From Bedellia somnulentella (lineage: Eukaryota > Arthropoda > Insecta > Lepidoptera > Bedelliidae), in assembly GCA_963576735.1 (NCBI GenBank), contig OY755178.1:15562001-15626000 (forward strand): DNA of 64,000 bases. Direction: 5' to 3'. The position numbers were made by a program, and so were the translations under genes. Below the pieces are notes generated by a model. The model worked only from the letters and a program-made list of their open reading frames with translations, was not told the DNA's origin and made no database searches. Each line of letters opens with the position of its first letter. Position 1 is the first letter of the stretch. Shown here piece by piece: positions 21,384 to 31,300 of the stretch.

Positions 21384-23220
21384 ATGGTGGACGAAGAAAA
21401 AGATTTAACATTAAGTTTTATTGAAGATTACAGAAGCTTTCCACAACCCTGGGATCCTAACAATAAACTTTACACTAATAAAGTAAAGAGGAACGATGGT
21501 TTGCAAGTACTGGCTACTAAATATAAAATGGATATCAATGGTGTTAAAAAAAAGATAAAAAGTCTTCGCTCGTATTTCTCCAAAGAGCATCAAAAAGTCA
21601 TGAAGAAAAAGAGCGGTGCTGGATCCGATGAGATATATGTTTCACCGTGGTTTGCTTATAAACAACTACTATTCACTGCTGACTCGTTAACGCCTAGAGC
21701 AACTAGAGAATCTACTACTGAAGATGAAAAGGTATTTTAAAACGCATTTAGTTATTTACTTAGGTAAATCCATTTATTACTTTTTACACAATAAATGTTA
21801 TACAATGTACAGATATAGACCTATATAAGTTATAAATATCGGGTTTGAAACGGTATTGCTCCAATATCTGACATGAAATAGTTCATAAATTCCTCTCGTA
21901 TTTGGTGTGATGTATTTGATGACCTACGAGGAATTATTTGAAGTGGCCTGAAACCACTATCATCGGCAGTTATTGCTCTCCATGACCCGGGAATCATTTC
22001 TCCAGTGCTTACATCTTCATAATCAAAACAACCTGGAGGGCAGTAATCACGTGTAGAATCTGTCTGCATGCGTAGAAAATTGTGTATGTAAACACAACTC
22101 AAAACAACGTCAATCACTGTACTGTCGATTTTTAGTTCAAGGGGCTTACGAAATATTCTGAATACAGATGCAAGCAGCCCAAACGCATTTTCAACGATTC
22201 GTCTTGCCCTTGATAACCTATAATTATATACTCTTTTTGGTGACCCCACATTTAAATCGGTTGAATATGGTTTTAGAGTATAGTTATTTAGTGCAAATGC
22301 ATCATCAGCAACTAATACGTAAGGTACTGACATCGTTCTACCACGTAGTGGTTCACTATTTGGTAAATTCAGTTCGTGTTTTTCAATTTTCTTATAGAAT
22401 GAAGTGGATTTAAAAACACCACTGTCCGAAATACGACCCTGACAACCAACATTTACATATGTAAAACAATAGTTTGCATCTACAATTGCGAACAATACTA
22501 TGCTATGTGTTCTTTTGTAGTTATAAAATTCACCCACTGTATTTTCAGGTCTTTGGATGACCACATGTTTTCCATCCATGGCGCCAATACAATGTGGAAA
22601 GTTCCATCGCTTGTCAAAATCATGCGCAATCGCTTTCCATTGCTCCTCGTTTGTTGGTATCTGTAAAGTTAAATAAAATAAGGATTTCATTACGATTTAT
22701 TTTGCTTCAGGATACGCCGGTTGAAATATTAAATGGAGAAAACTCAGCGACTTCGCAGTCTACTTGTATATCCGAAGACGAGCATGATTTTACCCTACCT
22801 CCAATACGAAAGAAGAGGAATATTAAAAGTACTACAAAGATTGACGACAAAGAGGAGGAAGCTTACAATTTTATGAAAAAAGCTAGTGAAGAATTAACTC
22901 AAAGAGATGAGTTTACAACATATGGGCAATTAATAGCTCATAAAATTCGAAACCTTAATGCATTAAATCGGCTAATAGCTCAACAGCGCATAAATAATAT
23001 ACTATTTGATCTGGAAATGCAACAGATAACTGGTGCAGCCGCAACTCAGAATGTTACCGAGATGCGGAATGCGACTGAGATGCAGAATACGACTGAGATA
23101 CAGAATATGACTGAGATACAGAATATGACTGAGATGGTACATGATGTTACTGAGACAGGGGCTGATTCACAGATTATAGATATTAGCAATATTTCTGAAT
23201 ATCTTCTGTTAAAAAAATGA
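21384..23220 (+). CDS. Harbinger MADF/Myb-like protein, two exons (285 aa)
   Basis: Exon 1 21384-21731 (116 codons) and exon 2 22711-23220 join in phase 0 through AAG|GTATTT and TTGCTTCAG|GAT. Exon 1 is a MADF (Myb/SANT-like) domain: LSFIEDYRSFPQPWD, NKVKRNDGLQVLATKY, VKKKIKSLRSYFSKEH and WFAYKQLLF. Exon 2 has a helical segment and then imperfect Thr-Glu-(Ile/Met)-Gln-Asn repeats (TEIQNMTEIQNMTEM). In PIF/Harbinger elements the MADF/Myb partner is thought to bind the element's DNA and help the transposase enter the nucleus. The single intron contains, on the other strand, exon 2 of the transposase. No stop or frameshift is seen, so it looks functional. Confidence 0.85.
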
Positions 23221-23709
23221 TATACATTAATGTGTAGTTGTGTTATGTTATACTATTGTAATACAATAAATAAAACTCTTACTTACCTTAACATAATCCT
23301 TGAGTACTTTAATTATGGCCTTTAATACATCCGGTAGCATTGCTGATATAAATTGTTTGGATACTTTGAATAAAAACGAAAGGGACATTAAACTATCTCC
23401 AGTAGCTAAAAACCTTAGCGTTATTGCTAATTTTATTTCAATAGGTATAGCTTCACGTAGCTGGGTTGACTGCTTTGTAATTATTGGTTTCAGCAATTTC
23501 AAAAGTTGATCGAAATTCCTTTCGGACATGCGTGTAAAATTTTTAAAAAGAATATCTTTATCTTCTCTTAGTTCGCTTATAATCACGTTTCTTCGATTAT
23601 TATAATAATCTCGTATCCAAAACCTTCTCTTGGTCCTTTTTTTTCTGGAATTTCTTATGACCAAGTAAGCTGCATATATTCCCCCAAGTAAAATATTGTC
23701 GTCGCACAT
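21830..23709 (-). CDS. HARBI1-type transposase, two exons, intact (417 aa)
   Basis: Exon 1 23709-23287 (141 codons) ends AAG|GTAAGT; exon 2 begins after TTTACAG at 22660 and runs to the stop at 21830 (276 aa). The junction reads DYVK-IPTNEEQW in phase 0. Domain signs are an N-terminal helical region with FKNFTRMSERNFDQLLKLL, then the DDE_4 nuclease: GAMDGKHV (D170), VPYVLVADDAF (D260 or D261) and RRIVENAFGLL (E298). The length is usual for the family. The enzyme would cut at the TIRs and reinsert the element. The intron of this gene contains exon 2 of the MADF gene on the other strand, so the genes are interlocked. No disabling change is visible. Confidence 0.9.
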
Positions 23710-23850
23710 GTTTCCAACAGAAACTCAAACTACGAATAAAGTATGGTGTTGGTTTCAATTAACGCATTCACTTATTGTAAGCGTCAATTGAAAGTTGAAT
23801 AGAAAGATGAAGACGAAAGTTGAAGATGAAAAGGCACAGTGTGGACGTAG

Positions 23851-24252
23851 CTAATCCGTAAGGCAACTCTCTATTCTCAAACCGAATTCAGAAACAGTCT
23901 CATTTGGCTGTTGTCTACATGTTTGTAGGTCGAGTAGTAAATGATTGTAATGTTTTCTCTCACCGAAATTTTGTTTGAGAAAGGTCTTAAGAGATTCGAA
24001 ATTATCAAATATTTTATTCGAACATGCTACTTGCGCTTTTCCTTCTAAACGGGCTATTATATATTTAAATAGAAGGGTCTTTTGAGTCGCTGATGCTAGA
24101 TCCAATGCGTTTTGACAGTTTGTCAGAAACGCGGTGAGTGTTTCTCTGTCTCCTCTATACGGGTTAATAAAATTGCATAACACTCCAATGGGAAATGGTT
24201 CAGTGTTTGCCGTTTCGACCAATTTTTGATTATCCATTTTGCTTACAGACAT
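23851..24252 (-). CDS. gypsy gag N-terminal part
   Basis: The ORF starts at ATG 24252 and reads to a stop beside the Harbinger insertion. It has a gag-like helical pattern: PFPIGVLCNFINPYRGD, LTAFLTNCQNALDLAS and KTFLKQNFGERKHYNH. The C-terminal half with zinc knuckles is at 19782-20343. A Helitron has inserted nine bases upstream of the ATG (5' end at 24261), which separates gag from most of its leader. Confidence 0.85.
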   Translation of the reverse strand: MSVSKMDNQKLVETANTEPFPIGVLCNFINPYRGDRETLTAFLTNCQNALDLASATQKTLLFKYIIARLEGKAQVACSNKIFDNFESLKTFLKQNFGERKHYNHLLLDLQTCRQQPNETVSEFGLRIESCLTD

Positions 24253-24260
24253 AATTATGA

Positions 24261-25234
24261 TCTATACTTATAATAAATCTGTAGAGAGGTCAATTCTGTA
24301 CATGAAATATATTTTCAAAATAACTATCAGGTGATGATTAGGGATCGATACTGATGCCAAAAATGCAATCAGTAAAATTTTTGTCTGTCTGTCTGTCTGT
24401 CTGGTCTGTCTGTCTGTCGGTTTGTATGTTCCTTATGGAAACAAAAACTACTCGACGGATTCTAACGAAACTTGGTACAATTATTTTTCATACTCCTGCG
24501 CAGGTTTTTGTATACTTTCCAGCAGAGTAGTTAAGGGGAATTTTGGGAAATTTTGGGAAAACGGGAGAAGTTACTCCATTTTTTAAGCTTCCGTCGCGTG
24601 TGCAGCCTTAATGGTTAAACTTACATAGAAATCATGTATGACGGAAAAATTCTGCATAAAATTATCTAAAAAAAAATCCTCAACAGTTTATGTCTATCTT
24701 TTACGGTTGACTTACAATAACACGTGTAATTCCTGATAGCTTAGCAGTTCGGAACATTCTGATTGTATTTGTTTACTCTTACGTTTGTAAACCTCTCACT
24801 CATCCCTAATTTAAATAAGGTAACATTATTACCTATTCAATAAAAAAAGAATCATAGAAATCGGTAGAGAAACACCGAAATTATACATAAAATAAGCCAG
24901 CGCGCCCGTGACCAAAACCAAATCTTTACTAATTTATATATAAAATACTAGATGGCGCCAGTAGTTGCATCCTACATCACGTAATGATTTATTTTTTAGA
25001 TTGTTATAAATACTTCATAGCGTTTTATTCCAATTTGCTATTTAATGGAAATACTGAACCGTTCATTAAAGCGCATTCAAAATCTCCAAACTACACTGTT
25101 TAGGGAGTGCTATAAATTAAATAAATTGAAAACATTGCGCTGAATTTCACAATGCTTAAGCAGGGACTGAAGAAAGAAACCTCAGATATTTAAAAAAACA
25201 ACGCTACCCGTGCGAAGCTGGGACGATCCACTAG
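24261..25234 (+). mobile_element. non-autonomous Helitron H1 in the gypsy leader
   Basis: The 5' end TCTATACTTATAATAAATCT (24261) is preceded by A and the 3' end GCTGGGACGATCCACTAG (25234) is followed by T, the Helitron pattern of insertion between A and T without duplication. The copies at 26653-27603 and 39775-40709 share the ends and most of the body, including a GTCTGTCTGTCTG tract. No coding region is present. Confidence 0.85.
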
Positions 25235-25424
25235 TATTAAATATAGAAAAATACTATTATTATGTCGGTAATGTATGATGTGCCTGAACTACCGAGAAAT
25301 AATATAGAAATAAGGAATAAAAATGGCGATAACAGAAAATAATAATGTAAGACTCACAAAAGTGTCAGGATCAGAAGAACTCTTAACATGTCTTGTATTG
25401 TATAGTCTTGAAATTGATGTAGTG

Positions 25425-25640
25425 ATAGTAGCACGAAGATAGTAGCACGGCGATGGTGATCGCGTCAGCAGCGACGAGACGGCGATTACGAAGTAGTAAC
25501 ATGGAGGTAGTGGCACGACGATGGTGATTGCGTCGGCAGCGACGAGACGGTGATTACGAAGTAGTAACACGGTGTAGTGGCACGACGATGGTGATTGCGT
25601 CGGCAGCGACGAGACGGCGATTACCTTGTAGTGACACGGT
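25425..25640 (-). repeat. about three 67-bp tandem repeats in the gypsy leader
   Basis: GATGGTGATTGCGTCGGCAG and GCGACGAGACGGCGATTACG, or close variants, recur three times at spacings of about 66-68 bp. They lie in the untranslated leader between the 5' LTR and gag. Confidence 0.8.
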
Positions 25641-25837
25641 GATGAAAAGAGACACCTCGTAATTTATTCTGGAGCTTGTCGAGGCGCAGTCTAAGAGTTG
25701 GCACAAAAAGTCGCCCCGGAGATTGGACGGCGGCGGTAGACAGAGATAACAAAACTTTTTTTGTGACCCGATAGGAAGTCCAGCGGTGCTATGCGGAGCA
25801 CACGACTTAAACGCTGGAATCCCACTTCTGACACCAC

Positions 25838-26095
25838 TGTTACGGGGTAGGTCAGGAATAGCTTTTGAAAACAAAGTTTTAAGAAGAAAAACCCTTTATT
25901 AAATAGAATAAAAATCAACTACAAATATTCTTAACCCGACAAAAGTCCAATCCAATCTAAATAATGCACTAATTAATAAATCATGAGTAAACAGTTTTCA
26001 TTGACGTCAATGCAAACTGTTTCGCAATCTATCTAAACTGCAAACTATGCTCAGCACTTTTATTCTATGCTTACGGTGTAATTACCAATATAACA
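25838..26095 (-). repeat. gypsy 5' LTR
   Basis: This LTR is 258 bp, near-identical to 9968-10225, with the flanking duplication GTAC at 26096-26099. The minus-strand sequence just inside (GTGGTGTCAGAAGTGGGATT) starts with TGG one base in, as expected for a tRNA primer-binding site. Confidence 0.9.
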
Positions 26096-26099
26096 GTAC

Positions 26100-26649
26100 T
26101 ATAAGTATCTTACTTATCGTATCCGTAGCAACTCATGGTACCGTTTTTAGTTTTCCGCGTATCCGCTAGAAGCGCTGCCAAATTTGTCATACAAAAATTT
26201 ATATAGTCGCTAGCGAGTGCGTTTCGGTAAACTCATGGTAACGCTACAGGTGACAATAGTACGTGTTGTCCAGAAGTGTTACTACCTCTGCTAACCCTGT
26301 TTTAGTTTTCTAACGTAAGTGTATAAATGCTATCAAGCTAGTGATCTCTCTTAGGAAGGATATTCATTATGAATTCACTGCTATATTTCGTAGTTGTATT
26401 CTTAGTTATAAATTAGTTTGATGTGAAGCTTGCACGTGTAACTTAAGCTTTGAGCTATGGATGCTTATATTTCTCAGAAAGCTCCTTGCGTTTGTACAAA
26501 ATGTAATCTCCTTGGTTCTAGATACTCGCATGTTTAATCTCGCAACATACGAAGTTCACGAGCCAATACGGCACATATAACATGCATAACTAACAATAAT
26601 ATATTTTTAACAAGAAAGGATTGCCTTCAGCCGTTTGACGGAAACCTAA
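26100..26649. other. no gene seen
   Basis: AT-rich sequence. AACTCATGGTACCG (near 26131) also occurs left of the gypsy element (near 9918) and as a variant near 26232, so this is probably the continuation of an older repeat that the gypsy element split. Nothing else is recognisable. Confidence 0.3.
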
Positions 26650-26652
26650 TCT

Positions 26653-27603
26653 TCTATACTTATAATAAATCTGTAGAGAGGTCAATTCTGTACATTAAAT
26701 ATATTTTCAAAATAACTATCAGGTTGTGATTAGGGATCGATACTGATGCCAAAAATGCAATCAGTAAAATTTTTGTCTGTCTGTCTGTCTGTCAGTTTGT
26801 ATGTTCCTTATGGAAACAAAAACTACTGGACAGATTTTAACGAAACTTGGCATAATTATTATTCATACTCCTGGGCAGGTTTTTGTATACTTTCCAACCG
26901 AGTAGTAAAGGGGAATTTTGGGAAAACGGGAGAAGTTACTCCATTTTTTAAGCTTCCGTCGCGTGTGCAGCCTTAATGGTTAAACTTACATAGGAATCAT
27001 GTATGACGGAAATATTCTTCATAAAATTATCTAAAAAAAATTTCGACAGTTTATGTCTATCTTTTACGGTTGACTCACAATAACACGTGTAATTCCTGAT
27101 AGCTTAGCAGTTCGGAACTTTCTGATTATATTTGTTTACTCTTACGTTTGTAAACCTCTCACTCATCCCTAATTTAAAAAAGGTAACATTATTACCTATT
27201 CAATAAAAAAAGAATCATAGAAATCGGAAGATAAACACCGAAATTATACATAAAATAAGCCATCGCGCCCGTGACCAAAACCAAATCTTTACTAATTTAC
27301 ATATAACATACTAGATGGCGCCAGTAGTTGCATCCTACATCACGTAATGATTTATTTTTTAGATTGTTATAAATACTTCATAGTGTTTTATTCAAAAATT
27401 TGCTATTAAACGGAAACTGGAACTGAACCGTTCATTAAAGCGCATTCAAAATCACCAAACTACACTGTTTAGGGAGTGCTATAAATTTAATAAATTGAAA
27501 ACATTGCGCTGAATTTCACAATGCTTGAGCAGTGACTGAAGAAAGAAACCTCAGATATTTAAAAACACAACGCTACCCGTGCGAAGCTGGGACGATCCAC
27601 TAG
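26653..27603 (+). mobile_element. non-autonomous Helitron H2
   Basis: It has the same ends and body as H1 (24261-25234), with the 3' CTAG at 27600-27603 followed by T. The 5' border could be 26650 or 26653 because TCT is repeated there. There is no coding sequence. The region 27604-28020 beyond it shows no gene. Confidence 0.85.
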
Positions 27604-28022
27604 TTTTTCATATAAAATTCGATAAGCGACCGAGTCGTCTATCGAATATTCGACGTAGCATTTTGACATTTTTGATATATCTTTTAAACCGGTCGGCGCT
27701 CGACCAACCCCAATAAAAATTAAATTAAATCTTGAAATCATGTCCAACGAAATTTTTTTTTTAAATCGACTGATTTTTAACGGAATATTTGCTTGACATA
27801 CAAACAAAAAAACCTAAAATAGAATTGAGTACATCTTTTTATGAGATCCGTCGAAGAAACATTGATATCCATCATACAAATGATTGTCCTCAGCGAAGAT
27901 CAAACCTGCGACCGTTAGATGGTTGACCGCCCGTTATCGCCAAATCACATGACATTTCTGTCACCTGTTTCAGTTCGGAGTAACAGCTTTTTGCCTGGAT
28001 AGTATATTCATGCATTTGCTGA

Positions 28023-28140
28023 GCAGTGTCGGCTTAGAATAGCCTTAACTCATTTTTTCTTGCGGATGTTGTACCAGTCGACTAAGAATACATTTACCCA
28101 CTCAACTTCCAAAAGTATGTGAAGAATTTAAATTATTATT
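28023..28140 (+). repeat. S1 SINE-like copy, degenerate
   Basis: It keeps AGTGTCGGCTTAGAATAG and CCACTCAACTTCCAAAAGT of the S1 family, but the middle is shortened. Confidence 0.5.
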
Positions 28141-28303
28141 TTTGGAATCAAGATATATATATTTGTGAGTGTACCTATGTATGTATAAAAGTATCCTTTA
28201 ACATATTTTACGTTTAAATCAATCACATAAATTAATCTTGTAATATAAGACATTTAATGACAGTCCATCCATCTTCCACAATTCACCATCCATCAACTTG
28301 CAG

Positions 28304-31300
28304 GTCTATCAGCCCTACAGTACGTGAACCTAAACAGCTCTCGGAACCTCTACATCATCAACGTTCAAAAAATGTTAGTATTTAACTTTATTTTGAAAAA
28401 TAAACTTTTTGACTTTTTGACTTTTGATCGGGTTCAGCCTGTTCTTCCCGCTGGTGCTGACCCGGTGGATGGCGGCGCACAGCGGGGTCATTGACACCGG
28501 GGTGGAGGCCCTGGATGCGGTGCTGCAGGTGTTGCTCAGCACCTCCATCTTGGTCGGGGGAGTTATTGGATGCTTTCTGGATAATTGTATTCCAGGTTGG
28601 TTCTGTTTTTATTCTGGAGCTAGGTTTGTGACGCTGATTGTGTTTAAACCTATATTGTACTATTTTGGGGATTTTTGGAGAAACACTTTTAGTATAAAGT
28701 TTTATTCAACATTTGTACGGGGCTTTTGGTGAGTATAATAAACTAGGTTGGCATGGGACCGCCGGATGCCAATAAAAGGAGCGAAGCGAGCAATTGCCTG
28801 ATTCTCAGATATTACTTATCGTTAAATTACAAATATCTCAACACGCGTTGCTATGCAATTTGTTATGATTCTTTGAATATACTTGTTGGTTTACCTAAAC
28901 GCGTGATTTATTCTACTCAAAACTGCAATGTAGTTACAGTCCTGATTTCGGAAAACTTAAATTGTTCACAATTTTCATTGTTTAAAAAAACATATCTAAA
29001 TAACTAAATACTTCATTTCTTTGAAAAAAAATAATGTTAAAAAATGATTGGGAAATATGTTCTAGAACTCGAGTATTAGCGTTCAAAAGTTCGAAAAAAT
29101 GCCAACTGTCGGAGCGCAAACGGACGTGACTTTGGGACGATCGAATATGAACAAATTAGATGAAAACCCAGCTTTGCTCGGGTGAAATTTGGCATATAAT
29201 GCACATCTAGGTACAAAATATGGGTAGATCGCCGTGTAGTGTCGGTTTAGAATAGCACTACCCCGTTTCTACCGATGGGTGTACGTAAGAGGCGACTAAC
29301 GGTATTGGGGCTTTCAAGGGATTTTTGGGCAATGCGTTTAAAGACCCATTACCAACAACCTTCACTTCACGATCTTTTCCCCACTTAATTTTCCAAAAGT
29401 GGCTGAGGAATTTCTAAATCCTTAGCTCTGGCTACCCCTTCTAGGGATTTAAAGCAGTGAGTATAAGTAAGTAATAGCTGGACGGATAAAGTCACTAACG
29501 TCGAAGTCCTCAGGCCCATACGTAAAAAGGTCGAACTCGTGAATACCATCAAGCAGCGCAAAGTCTCTTACTTGGGACACGTTTTGCGGCACGAACGCTA
29601 CACGCTGCTACACACCATAATGATGGGAAAAATAGAAGGAAAAAGAAGGCCAGGAAGAAGGAAGATGTCATGGTTGTGCAACATCAAAGAATGGACCGGC
29701 TTAAAAACCGTGGAAGAATTGTTCAGAACATGCATGAACACAGAGCGTTGCAAAGAGCTGATTGCCAACCTCCAGTGATGGAGCGGCACTTTAAGAAGAA
29801 GAATAAGTAAGTAAGTAAGTATACTTTTGTAGTCATTTGTTCTCAAGCAATATTAAAGATAAGCAAGGCATAGATTCGTCTATATTCGTTAATTGATTTT
29901 ATCTATTAATTATTATTATATATACTCTTTTCTTCAGTCAGCACAAACCGCCTATGTAGACGGCAACAGTCTAGGATACCAGGATACCCCATGATAATTT
30001 GTTTAAGTAATTTTTCCATAGATATTGTAATTTTTTTAATGTTGATTATTCCTCCGTAGCACATCCGATTTTTATCAAAATTGACATAAATCATCCAGAC
30101 ATGGTCCACGTGCAAAATTTCAGGGTTCTGAGTTGAGCCGTTTGGGAGGAGTACGATCACAACGAAATGCAAAAGTCGGGGGCAAACAATAATAATAATT
30201 TCGTCAAGGAGTATGGTAGACTCAATCGAAACCTCCTTTTCCTTTGCGAAACGATTGAAAAACATTATGAAACGGAACGTTTCTGTCATCGGGTGACAGT
30301 CAATATGGCGACTAAGATTTGTTTGTCAGCAATCAGCACCATTAAAATTTAGCAAAATACTCGACAATCAGAATTTTGCAGATAGATGTTGTCGACTCAA
30401 AATAATTATGTTTTTATGTATTATTATTCAGGTAAGGTTTCGATCGAGTCTACCGTATCCCGTGACGAAATTATTAATAAAGATTCTATTTTCACGCGCT
30501 GGCATTGTTTACGTAATTTTTCCATATACTAACACTAGTTGTGCCCGCGACTTCGTTCGCGTGATTGTCGAGAACAAAAAAACGTCGTTTAGTTAAGAGT
30601 ATATCACCTTTTTGATGATTTAGATAAGAGTCCTGACTTTTGGTATAGTTGATTACGTCAAGGCTTCTCTATACACTATGTTGGCGGTGGAATTACCCGG
30701 AGCATATACAAAAAGGTTGTTTGGGTTGCTAACACGTGATAGCGAAACATAGAGTTGGCCGTGTGAGAAACAATCAAAAGTAAGGTCCACACCCGCAACG
30801 TATAACGTCTGGCCTTGGGCTTTATTAATAGTCATAGCGTAACAGAGGCTTACAGGAAACTGCACACGTTTGAAAGTAAATGGAAAATTATTGGGGATAA
30901 TAGGTATCCTGGGAATGAAAACAACATCACCGGAGCCGTAACCTGGTAAGATTTCGGCTTCAATGACATTTCGTTGGAGATTTGTCACTCTCAACCGAGT
31001 TCCGTTGCATAGTTTTGGTGGGCTTAAATTTCTGAGTAGAATGATTAAATTTCTGAGTAGTAGAATCATTTGCACAACGCCATCTATCGGACTTTGGATT
31101 CCAACTATCAACATTAGTTCTAAATAAATAAAAATAAAATAAAATAATCATTTATTTCAAAATAAAAAGATAAATCTTTGTTTTTTGAACGTCAAATTTT
31201 AACTTAATACTAAGTTTACTTCGGATTCGGAAGGTGTTTTGTTGAGAGAAGAACCCGTAAGAAACTCGTCAACACACATCTTTTTTTAACGTCCATTACA

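Larger units (their letters stand above)
20344..23847. mobile_element. PIF/Harbinger transposon, apparently complete, inside gypsy gag
   Basis: TIRs TGTCCACACTGTGCCTTTT (left, 20344-20362) and its inverted partner (right, about 23829-23847; AAAAGGCACAGTGTGGAC then G) bound a 3.5-kb element. GTA stands next to both ends (20341-20343 and 23847-23849), allowing one uncertain terminal base; TA is the minimal safe duplication. The two genes are those expected: a MADF/Myb-like protein on plus (21384-23220) and a HARBI1-type transposase on minus (23709-21830), both with open frames and good splice sites. An AAGGGCATGC...GCATGCCCTT palindrome lies just inside the left TIR. A decayed LINE piece (20669-21199) has inserted between that end and the MADF gene. 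Confidence 0.88.
9968..26095 (-). mobile_element. Ty3/gypsy LTR retrotransposon (errantivirus-like), with nested insertions
   Basis: Two 258-bp LTRs (9968-10225 and 25838-26095, TGTTAC...TAACA) are flanked by a GTAC duplication (9964-9967 and 26096-26099). The coding strand is minus: gag, then protease-RT-RNase H, integrase and an env-like remnant. Three later insertions (11661-16195, 20344-23847, 24261-25234) account for about 9 kb; without them the element is about 7.1 kb, normal for a gypsy element. The minus-strand tract next to the 5' LTR reads TGGTGTCAGAAGTGG, a plausible tRNA primer-binding site, and a GGGGGGGT tract precedes the 3' LTR. Frameshifts in the pol/integrase region and the insertions show it is dead as a unit. 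The LTRs differ at only a few positions, so the insertion is fairly recent. Confidence 0.92.

Noticed and set aside
26100..28303. Further upstream exons of the SLC23 gene
   Set aside because: No stretch shows the conserved preceding transmembrane motifs with a phase-1 donor; they are probably outside the window.
28374..28437. Ordinary ancestral SLC23 intron
   Set aside because: Family sequences read straight from NL(F/Y) to GFS without a gap, the spliced form loses GFS, and the segment looks like a retroposon tail; so it is better explained as an insertion, with splicing a possible rescue.
28753..29007. 84-aa frame, with an 87-aa relative at 32474-32737
   Set aside because: Both lie in the AB repeat; in the third copy (34297-33638) the same frame has a stop, so coding is not conserved.
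29906..30289. 127-aa minus frame, and 33622-33807
   Set aside because: Both read through repeat sequence shared between blocks; no domain and no common start.
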